From Siphonodentalium dalli (lineage: Eukaryota > Mollusca > Scaphopoda > Gadilida > Siphonodentaliidae), in assembly GCA_032622095.1 (NCBI GenBank), contig CP136069.1, forward strand, positions 44,122,194-44,186,193: a DNA stretch of 64,000 nucleotides. The letters run 5' to 3'. How positions within the stretch are numbered: the stretch's first letter is position 1; every line of letters begins with the position of its first letter. The notes beneath the pieces are model-generated. The model made no database searches, was not told the DNA's origin, and was given only the letters and a program-made list of their open reading frames with translations. This document shows positions 45,515 through 57,000 of this stretch, one piece after another. Both the position numbers and the translations under genes were made by a program.

Positions 45515-45664
45515 CACGTTGATTGTAGATATGGATCTAACAACAAAAATACAAACTTAAAACTGACTCTGTTTGACGACTTAAACATGTTTTTTCAGAA
45601 ACACTAATACAAACGCATCAATAAACAGGTCAAGCACAACCTGAATTAAACTATTATAGCTATA

Positions 45665-45878
45665 CAGTAATGTCCTAAATAATCGACTCCTAAAACACAG
45701 CAAAATTATGGGTAATTTTTTCAGGATTTAGTCAGAAATATGGCTTGCTGCCATTCATCGGAAAGCTCTCAGTGAGAGCTTTCCAATGAATGGCAACAAG
45801 CCATATTTCCGAATAAATCCTGAAAAATTTCCCATAATTCTGCTGTGGTTAAAGGGTCATATACTTTGAGCATTGCTG
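45665..45878. repeat. F-family palindromic MITE, full copy
   Basis: TA-CAGTAATGTCCTAAATAA to TTTGAGCATTGCTG-TA. It shares the TTAAAGGGTCATATAC right-end variant with the copy at 26144. Confidence 0.9.
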
Positions 45879-46725
45879 TATTTAACTATATTAGTTGGAT
45901 ATGAACATTGCTGTTTTGTGAATTCGATAAAAGAGGGATAATCCAAAATCATATATCACAAATATTACTCAAAATCAGTGTCACAATAATTTGGTACTGT
46001 GTTTGTTTTTTCACGAAATAACATGTCTCGATCCATGCGAATGATCAATCATGATCAATCTAAATATAGTTATGAAGGAGCGATTGTGGCATTATTGAAT
46101 AAAATAAGCTAGAGCAAAACAAATTTGATCTGGAGACAATTCATTTGCTGCAATATTGTTAAGAGTGTAATTAACTCGGAATCGGAAAGTTTCCAAAAAA
46201 AAGGGAAATAGTGAACTTAGCACTGACATTTTCAACTATAATAGCTAAATATAACTATAAGATCCTAATTCAGGATGAAAATGACCTGTTAAGATGAGTT
46301 TCATTGACGACAGACATCTTTAATATATGCAAGATCGAGTTGTCCTATTGAAAACAGCCAAATTATTGCCATTTCCCCCCCCATTTGTCAGGTCACATAC
46401 TCATTTTCAGCTGCCCGCAGTAACAATCCTATAAACTTTATTATGCGAAATTATTCACTGTATCCACCAATCATATGCAAACAAAACATGACCACAGCTG
46501 ATATGATGTCATCCAATCACAATTGTAGTGTGACATCACATGACCAGATGTCCTAATACTTGATTCAGATTCTTATAACGAGGTAACATATAAATTAAAT
46601 ATTTCTATTTTATACAGGAAATATAAATCATGGCACCAACATCGTTATGCCTGTCGTTACTATGGCAACTGGAACCACAGACAGAATTATGACTAGTTAT
46701 CGATACCCATGGCATGTCATGTGTA
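45879..46725. other. Unannotated stretch
   Basis: No gene recognised. Contains a C run at about 46374-46382. Confidence 0.5.
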
Positions 46726-47137
46726 GGCATGAGAATATGGTGCTGGACATTTGCAGAATTAGGTCCCCAGAGGATAAATTTATCGAAGCTACGCCGCATA
46801 GCGGGTTAACATCACTAAATTCACCCTCTGTGGACCTCATTCTGCTTAAGCCTGATCTTCTCAGGAAAGTATTTTTATGATCTTCATAAAGATTGTTTTT
46901 ATTTTTTAGTTTAGTTTCTCTATATCCCCAAATTAGCAGACGACACAACAGATAATCGAGGTGCCAAATGGGTGCACATCACAGTATTTGTCATCTGGAA
47001 CTTAAATCTGAGTCTATGTCTCCCACAGAAGATGAGACCATGCAGAATGAGGTCCACATATGATGAATTTGGTGTCACTAAATTCACCCTCTGGGGACCT
47101 CATTCTGAAAATGTCCGGCACCATATTCTCAGACCTG
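46726..47137. repeat. G-family element, full copy
   Basis: Left AGGCATGAGAATATGGTGCT, GGACATTTGC; right AAATGTCCGGCACCATATTC, TCAGACCTGG. The terminal palindromes are GAGGTC/GACCTC type. The middle has TTAGTTTCTCTATATCCCCA and GTCTCCCACAGAAGATGAG. Confidence 0.8.
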
Positions 47138-47683
47138 GTAACATGTATCTATGGCATGTACAATCACAATAAAAGAACGGAATATTTTTGTAAGTTTCTT
47201 CTCGCATTCCTCAGTTCTCCATTCCCTACAGCCCGTTGTCATGGAAACTTTGTGCTCTTTTCTGGAAACAAATTTTATGCCGAAGCAGTCGTCCATAAAA
47301 AATTCAGTGTCTCCTTCAACGAAAATAATTCACTCGTCCTCGAGAATCCATTCTCTTGACCAATCACATTATGTAGGCGTACAACCTTCTCTCACAGAGA
47401 ACTATCTTTCCATGAACATTCATACTGGGTCGGCCGACCATGTGTAATTCATCAAGATGTCATGATGCAGAAACCACATAGAACGCCATGATTTTATTTC
47501 ATCCAATCAGAATTTTCATCTTCTTAGTCTCCGCCATAGAGTTAATGATAATTCAATGAGTCGAATTCAACGAATTCTGGGAAATCATCGTGATAAACGT
47601 AAACGACTTCTGTTTCCGCTCACGGCAGGAGATATGGGCTTCATCTGTATTATCCCAGCACAACCTTAAGGTCAAAGGTCAAG
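47138..47683 (-). other. Candidate DDR 3' UTR with polyadenylation signal
   Basis: Sequence downstream of the DDR stop on the - strand. AATAAA on the - strand lies at 47498-47493, about 190 bases past the stop, and is the first such signal. Three overlapping + strand frames (47060-47447) look non-coding. Confidence 0.5.
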
Positions 47684-48016
47684 TCAGCACACAGGGACTT
47701 GAATTTGATTGAGTTTTTCATTTTTTGGATTATAGCCCATATTTTTTCGTTGAAGAAACATGTGGATTTCACGAAACGATGGTCGGTCGCTTTCGGACCG
47801 ATTCCAACACTCACACATTAAGTCATAGATTTCCTTAGGAGTGTTTGGAGGGAATGGCAGATAGAGCTGCCTGCCGTCGCTACGATAATAATGTCCAGCA
47901 TTTTCGATAACCTGCTCGTCCGTCAAGCTATCAAATGGCTGATCTTTGGCGAACGTTAGAACCTCCCACAGGGTCACGGCAAATGACCACACGTCACTCT
48001 TCGTGGTGAATTTACC
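47684..48016 (-). CDS. DDR terminal exon: kinase C-lobe and stop
   Basis: 333 bases including the TGA stop at 47686-47684; acceptor TCTAATTCCAG. It encodes [60 protein letters not shown] and [12 protein letters not shown], the conserved lower lobe of DDR kinases. About 20 residues follow the position where vertebrate DDRs usually end, finishing in QIQVPVC. Confidence 0.94.
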   Translation of the reverse strand, partial: GKFTTKSDVWSFAVTLWEVLTFAKDQPFDSLTDEQVIENAGHYYRSDGRQLYLPFPPNTPKEIYDLMCECWNRSESDRPSFREIHMFLQRKNMGYNPKNEKLNQIQVPVC

Positions 48017-51000
48017 CTGGAATTAGAAAAGGTTCATTTAAAAATAAAACAATATTCAAAATTTCTCAGGTGCAGAAGACCTCAATGTCACGATTCCTTT
48101 AAATTTCAACTTCAGGTGCAGAAGACCTCAACTTGACCTCAACTTGACTCTTCTTTGCTTTTATATGCCATGTGATCGGATTTGTGAAATTTCTGTTAAG
48201 TCATGCATTCAAAACATCGAAAAGATCAAGTCAGTGCTCAAAATGGGATAGTACAGATATGCAATGAGAAGAAATAATGAAATCAATGTTATCATCAAGC
48301 CTGAGTTTAGTGTGCCTGTCATTTGCTGAATGAGGTCACCAGAGGGTGAATTTAGTGGTGCTATCCCGCATAGCGGGCTAGCATCACTAAATTCACTCTC
48401 TGGGAACCTCATTCTGCATGGCCTCATCAGCTATTGGAGACATAGACTCAGATTGAAGTTCCCAAATGGTGAATATTGTGATGTACACCCATTGGGAACC
48501 TCGATTATGAAATGTGTTGTCTGCCAATCTGGGGATATAGAGAAACTAAAGTAAAAAAGAAATAGAAATATGTGAAGAGGTTTCTATAGAAATTTGATAA
48601 TAAAGAAACTTTCCAGAGAAGATGAGGCCTAAGCAGAATGATGTCCCCAGAGGGTCAATTTAGTGATGCTAGCCCGCTATGTGGGATAGCGTCACTAAAT
48701 TCACCCTCGGGGAACCTCATTCTGCAAATGACAGGCACACTAAACTCAGGCTTGGTTATCATGCAAACAATGACAAGCCTTGATATAGTGTCTGTAATTT
48801 GCAAAATGCCGTAAAATGTCCCAATTAGATTGTATGTATATTATACCAGAAAATTCTAAATAAAATCAATATTAATTGAAAGAAGCATTTACAGACAAGG
48901 GTCTTCGATTCATATTTATTATTTTATACCCAGGAAACTATATAAAAGTTGTTATAGGAAGAAGGAAGAGATAGACCATCGTTAATCACTTTTCATTTAG
49001 CGTATAAAACCTGTAAACAAACGTACCAGGAGTATGCTTTCCCATGCCATCCACCGGATTGGAAGGACGGCTCGGCCCTCTATCCTGTAATAGTCAGCAC
49101 TATACAGCGTACGGCTCATACCAAAGTCAGAGATTTTTATCGTGTAGTAGGTTCCGACTAGGCAATTACGCGTTGCCAGATCTCGGTGTACCATGTTCAG
49201 GGATTCTAAGTACTTCATTCCGGAAGCGATCTGTGATGCCATGTATACCAACCCTCCATAGCTGGAAAATAATAGAAATCATATAAGCTAATGCCCCATA
49301 GCTGAAAATATTAACCCTTTGATGACTGCAGTTTCCCGAAATTTTGCGAAAAACCTTGTGCCAACAGGTGCCAAGGCATTTTCTTCTATATGCAAAAACA
49401 TTTTCCGCATCAAAATGGCACACACGGTATGTTATAACCGTTTCATGATGGGAGCTTTGCTGGTGCAACATTAAAGATTCTGTGCCAGTGCATTCTCTTA
49501 TATATGCGAGTCCTCCATAGGGAGCCTCGCATTTATAAGCCAGTGCATTCTCTTATATATGCAAGGCTCCCTATGAGAGACTCGCATATATAAGAGAATT
49601 CACTGGCACAGAATCTTTAATGCTGCACCAGAAAAGTTCCCATCATGAAAGGGATATAATATACCGTGTGTGCCATTTTGATGCGAAAAATGTTTTTGCA
49701 TATTTGAAACCTGCAGGATCGATTTGATAAGATTATTCCTATCCTGTGTTAATATTTCAAGTTTAAAAGCCATTTATCAGGAATAATCGTGTTCTACAAT
49801 GTCTTAGCAGGGCCTTGCATGAAATTGGTGATTGTTGATTCTGATATGTTGTATGTTGATGTTTTAAACTGTTCCTGATAGGATAATTCTGATTGGATTG
49901 TTTTGAAGGAACAATCTATTAGAAAACATATTTTGACGAAGCTCTATTTGTACCATAAAATTTCTGCTTAGTTTCTTTACCCTACATAAAAGAGCACTTT
50001 GCCACTTACCTTAACATTTTAGCATTGGTTGCCAGGGCAACAGGACTCTCAGGGACATGATCTAGTAGGAACTGGTTGAGGTCGCCATATTTCATATATT
50101 CGACGATCATACAGAATGGCTCCTCTTGAGTGCAGACACCCAGAACTCGAACGATGTTGTGATCCTTAAGCTGTGACATTATTTTAATCTCCTTCAGAAA
50201 GTCAGACCTGCAAGATTTTAAAATTTATAGATGAGCTATCTCTTTAGATCCACAATTATAATAACATATGTGACCCGCCATATCAAATCCAGTCGCAAGT
50301 CGGGATTTTTTTACCCTGTGCCAATGCATTCTCTTATATATGCGAGTCGACCATAGGTCGCCTCGCATATATAAGAGAATGCATTGGCCTAACAATTTTT
50401 TACAATTTTAATAATTTTTTCTTGTATTCTTTAACAATTTTATAATTTCACCCATACAGAGCCCCACACAAACATGAGCAGACAACACTCTTCTATATGC
50501 TTCTATATATGTGTGGGACTCCCTGCAGGGTAATGGATGTTTTTTATTTTATGTCCTAAAATTGTAAGAAATATTTATTTTTAAAAAAAATGATAAAAAA
50601 TTGTTAGGCCAATGCATTCTCTTATATATGCGAGGCGACCTATGGTCGACTCGCATATATAAGAGAATGCATTGGCACAGGGTAAAAAAATCACGACTTA
50701 CGACTGGATTTGATATGGCGGGTCACATATTTTGATAAATACTGATTTGAAGACTATAAATAGCTATTTTCAGTGAACTAATACAGCTAAAACTGATGAT
50801 GGGGTATATTATTTGTCTATAAAGGCATAATAATTAAGTGGTTTATTTCGATCGTAATTCACGGTAAATCTCTAAGCTGATCTGCAATTTGCTGTGATTT
50901 AGGGTGCTAACAAGATAGAGTGCTCTCTGGGTATGCTCTGTACGTCTTTGCGCTGATTTCAGTTCTAAAAATGTCCCATATTCTAAATAAAATTGATATT

Positions 51001-54000
51001 TATTGACAGAAGGTTTTCCAGACAGGTGTCCTCATTTCTTATCTATTATTTTTTATCCCCTGGAAGCCATATACAGTAATGCTCTAAGTAATCGACTCCC
51101 TAACCACAGTAGAATTATGAGTAACTTTTCAGGATTTAGTCGGAAATATGGCTTGTTGCCATTCATCGGAAAGCTCTCCCCAAGAGCTTTCCAATGAATG
51201 GCAACAAGCCATATTTCAGACTAAATCCTGAAAAGTTATCCATAATTCTGCTGTGGTTAAGAAGTTGATTAATTAGAGCATTACTGTAGGACTTGCTGGG
51301 AAGAGATAGACAATCATTAAGTAACACAGCAAGGGCCATAACTCTGGGTGGTATGGGAGGCCGAAATCCATGTTTAGATAGTTTGTTGAACTTATTAGCT
51401 AAATATTCCTGCAAATGAATGAATGGGAATCAAGTGTACTACACATCAGTGAATCTCCAGTTAACCCAGGTTTCAGCTCACCTAGCACGATCATCTGCAT
51501 CCTTCCTCAGCATTTTAACGGCGACCAGACTTGGGCGATTGTTGTTCACGGAGCGATTGGAGTAGTAATCGTCAGTCAGGTATTCATTTATATCCTTGGC
51601 TTCACACAGGTGAACCTGAACAGAGAAGGAATAGACCTCATAATGAACTAATAAATAAGAGTACGACATTTCATCTGAAGTGAGTAGCAAATCATTTACT
51701 TTTTCATCCAACCCAATGAATATTATACCAGCCAGAAATTATTAAAAATTGTCTTACTAATGGAGTTATCGCCAACAGAACACCACACAAGCCATGGATT
51801 CTCCAGCATGAAATAATACAGTGATTTTCTTTTAAAGCCACATGGCGACTTGCGCTCCAATATAAACCTAAATATGTTCGATTTTGAATTGTTCCCAGTA
51901 TCGAAATAGGTCTATAAATACTTGAACTGCATTTCTATTGCCATTATATGTCTCAGAAAGACGCATCGAAGCCATAAAAAATACAACTTTACACACGGTG
52001 TTTGGGTCCCATACAAACAACAGCCATGTGCACGACATGAAACAGAAAAGAGCATTCCTGATATGGCAAAAATAAAGAGCGTTTGTTTCCCTACTGTGTG
52101 AAAAATTTAAAACAGCTGGAAAAAGGCTGTGGCCATGGCAAGTATTTTTCAAAGAATATGAGGCTGCTATATCAATATTTTTCTTGTATTTTTCAACCTA
52201 TCTTATACCATATATCATTATTCAGGTCATGAAATTTGGGGCAAAAGGCAAAGTTTAGGTAATCTGTCAACAGGTCCCATTGAATTCCTATGGTGATCCA
52301 ATCACAGAAGTGAACGCCTCAGGTCATGGTTATAGCAACTTAGAGGCTATTTTCTGCATTTGTTGCCATTCCCTAGAACTTATTTTAAAAAGGTAGGTGT
52401 TCTATCTGTAAATTCATCCCAAAGACCCATGATGGACTGAGAAAAATCTGTTCGCCCAAAATTTCGAGATCTGATTATTGTAAGTAAAAAAAACACTGTA
52501 TAATTAACTTACTTCACCAAACTGCCCCTCTCCAAGAACTTCAAGGTATCTGAGGCAATCTCTCGGGAATTCCTTTACTGAAGCGTCCAAGCTAAGAAAG
52601 AATTCGGCATTTGGCACGGCATACACATTATTCCCACTGACACCTTGGAGACTGGGAATGTTTGGTGAATGTGCATTTACAACATCGGCAGCAGCGTACA
52701 GGGCATCGTAGTTAGGCGGCTTCTCGGAAATTCCCTTTAAACCAGGTGGCGGCGTGGCTCTCATCGTTGGTCCGTTTCGTGGGGGTAAGTTGACAATAAG
52801 AGCGGATTTAGTCACGTCGGGAACAGCGTAATCTCTTATATCTGCAGAACAGTCTAAATTTATTAAATAATAATATTAGGTTAAAATCAATAAATATACT
52901 GTGTTCTCAGGCACCTCCCTTATTGCTTTAAAAAGGACCGAAATAATTTTCTTTTTGGAAATTCATTCATTAATTTAAAAAATCTCCCATTTATTCACAT
53001 TTTGAGTTTGATATGTTTCTTGTGAATGAAACGACTGAAAGATGTTAGACGAAATGTTATATATTATCAAGAAAAGGAAGATTTAATTCCAATTTTTTTA
53101 TTTATAAATACATTAGTTTCGATAATTCTTGGAAATGAAACAAAAATACCACCCTCCAGCTGTCCCTCCCACATCAAATTTTGTATACATGCCTGAGAAC
53201 ACGCGTCATTATGTTTAACGGCCTCATCATCATAACATAAAAGTGGAACGTTTCAGGCCAGCAATCCAGAGCTTGTGCTGCACCAATCAAGTCTAGATAT
53301 AGGGTGTCTGACACACAGTGGGGTAGCATCACCAAATTCACCCTCTGGGGAGCTCATTCTGCTTTGGCTTCAACTTCTGTGAAGTATCTATTTTCACAAC
53401 CTAAGATAGTTTTTAGTTAATTTTTACCTTCTGTTCAGTTTCTATTATAAAATGCATAATCGAGGTGATTAATGGGTGAACATCACCAACGTCAACTGGG
53501 GAACTTGAATCTGATCCTAGGTCTCCCATGGCATTTGAGGCCTAAGCAGAATGAGGTTCCCACTCTGGGGACCTCATTCTGTAAATCTCAGACATACTAT
53601 ATCCAGACTTGCTACCAATATTGTAATACACCCCCCCCCCCTCCATAACACCCCCCCCCCCTCCATATGTAATGATATTACACATAATGCATCTTGTTTG
53701 TGAGAATGTACTGAAGTCAAAAGTAGCCACAAATCTCAGACATTGATGAATGGCAACGTGATTTCACCGAAAGACGTAGCCGATGTTTGGACACTGAAGA
53801 GCTAGCCTGAAACATTCCTATTTAGCATGCATGCAAGAAATTATATTATAAGATTGCTTTTAAACTTTAAACCAAGAATTAATTTTGTGATTCAGCATAT
53901 ATATACTTTGGCCAGATATTTTGATTTGATCGTGAAAATAAACCTTTTACGTCATAAAACTATGTCGGCATTTACATTTTATCCATCACATGATATTAAC

Positions 54001-57000
54001 CCTTTCTTTAATAAATACAGTAATGCCCTAAATAATTGACTCCTTAACCACAGCAGAATTATGGGTAACTTTTCAGGATTTAGTAGGAAATATGGCTTGT
54101 TGCCATTCATCGGAAAGCTCTTACTGCTGTGGTTAAGATGTCGATTATTTAGGGCATTACTGTAGTTCCCTTAGGAAATGTTCAGATAATAAGTTCAACA
54201 TAGGTCCTTTGTTGAACTTATTAATCTGAATATGTCCCACCAATGAAAAGGAACCCTTATGCACATGTATTATCATTTCGCTGTCTGTTGTCTGTTTATA
54301 TTTCCTGAACATCCCTTCAGATGAATAATAGACCATTCTGATGTATACTTTTATAACTGATGGGAGAATCCATTCAGCAAAGAAAGGATTATAGCAGACA
54401 ACAGAGAGAGATATAAAGGGTTTATTTGTAGGAATGTTCAGCTAACATGTTCAACAAAAACCTTTGTTGAACTTATTAGCTGAACATTCCTGTAACCGTG
54501 GCAATGGAATCAAGTAACTAATCATCAACGTGTATCCATTTATCAGAGTTAAGCCCCTTTAATAAAGGATAATTACAATGCTCTTTAGCAGACTATAGAC
54601 GCATTACTTTTATCATCGAGTCTAATGATTTAACATCAGTTATAATTTTCTTGCAGCCATTATTGATACTGTAGAAGACATGTGATGGATAAAAATGTAT
54701 CAATCCACCGAGTTCTCTTAATGTTTACTATAAATAATATTCCAAAAAACATTTATCTGCCAGAAAATTATTTTCGAATGATAATATGCATGCAGCTTTT
54801 CACAAGCTATGCCTCAAGAATAACGAAATCGCACTATGAATATATTGTTGCACTATTAGTAATCGGAGGAGGTTTCTAAACTTTTAGTACAGGATATTAT
54901 GTTTTTTGTGTACTGGTATCTGAGTATATGTCAACAACCAGACAAAAGCACGAGCATTCTCGGAAAATTTCTAAATAGGTAACCCCACCAACAGCAAGTT
55001 GCTTGATAAATCGTTTATTCATTCTTCAACCAAGAGATTGTGGTTTTTGGACAAATTTTCATATTTGACATGTAGAAATCTAAAATAAATGATTGATTTT
55101 ATGCCTTATCGGATTAATGTAGGTTGATCCTGGTTATCCGTAAAGACATACGACCACAACATTCATCACAAAAAGCTTCTAATTGAACTGAATCCATTTG
55201 TTTTTGCTTTTACTCAAATGTAGGTATCTTTTTTTCAGAATATTTTCTGGTATGAAATAATTAAGCCACTCAAATTTCCCGTTTCTGAGGCCGAAAACAT
55301 CTGAAAAGCACGCAATATTTTATTTCTGGGGAACACGCCATTGAAGCATTCCACCTCCACATCGGCTAGCTCCAGATCTAAGTTAGCTGTATTCCATGTG
55401 ATTTATTTTATTTAAAAAAACGCCCAATCAAGTAAGACCAACACAATTTTTACCGAGATTGCTGTCGAAAAGCATCATGTGTTTAATAAATGTTTGAACA
55501 TAGTTACCAATTACTGTAATGAAATCTAATCTGGTAAATGGTCTGATTGATCTACGATCTATTGCACGTAAGTATAAGTATGTACCGCAATTATTTGTAC
55601 TGAGTAAATATTTCCCCCGACAAGTGAGAATGCGAAAAAAATCACACGTGTACAGTTCCGGAAACATGTGCGTAGGACTGAGAAACAGGAAATTTACTTT
55701 GTGTGGCTTTACCTAATAAATAGATACTTAATGCCCTAGATAATCGACTCCTCAACCACACCAGAATTATGGGTAACTTTTCAGGATTTAGTCGGAAAAA
55801 CTTGTTGCCATTCATTGGAAAGCTCTCAGTGAGAGCTTTCCTATGAATGGCAACAAGCCATATTTCAGACTAAATCCTGATAAGTTACCCATAATTTTGC
55901 TGTGGTTAAGGAGTCAATTATTTATGGCATCACTGTATATTTATAAGAAGAAAACATGCGTCCTTCTCTGTTAATTAAGTACCTAGCATATCATGCACGA
56001 AAGCTTGAGCTGTTGGAGAGGGTTAACCCATCAATAAAAGTCAAGAGTTTTTCTCGTTTGAATATGATTAATATGTTATGAACCCATAGATGGTTACCAG
56101 ATAGAAATGCGAAAACCTCCAATTCTCCCATGCAAGGTTCATGCAGCTTTTTAAGGCGACAGCTAAAGCAGGGTGCATGATGGTAGATGTATGTTTCGAG
56201 ATGATTCTACGCTAAGATGACGATGATCTGGTGTGGAATTATGGAAATAGGTCATGTTTTGAATATAGATAGAATGAATGATACCATTATATTGATGACG
56301 GGGTGCTAAAATGACATTTGTGCACTTAAAAACATGAAAACAAAATTTCTAACTTACTACCAATGCATCGATGATTCATGTTTGCTAGATTGAATGTCAT
56401 TGCAGCAATTTCTATGTGCTCACATAACGCTTGTGTGCTTTGAAAATAATAATAAGCATTTTTTGTTGCCAAATAACGAGCCAATGAGATGATGAAATTT
56501 CATAACAGAATTTTTTTATTTGAAAGCGAATTGAAATGATAAATTACAATTATACTTTTGAGTATCTGTTGTCAGGTCATATGAACAAGCTGGATGTTGT
56601 ATAAGTATGAGACGGTTGAAATGATATGGCCAATGTAATGATATTTAAGTGCAATAGACGAGAGATTTTTGTTCTGACAAGTATGAACACTATGACAGAT
56701 GGAAAGAGAAAATAAGCTATGGAGGGAAGGAAGTGCATATTTTGATATCATAAGGATGATCTATAATGGATGAAAGTAATATTGAATGAGAAACATTCTA
56801 TTAATGCTAGAACGAGGTAGGGGAATTTAAAACTAACAATGAACAAGTGGATGAGACAATTCCAAAAAAATTTTATGTGTTTATAAAATAAATACCCTTT
56901 CATGACGGCAGCTTCCTGAATTTTTGAGAAAACCGTGTGCCAATACATTCGCTTATGTATGCGAGCTGACCATAGGTCACCTAACATATATCAGAGAATG

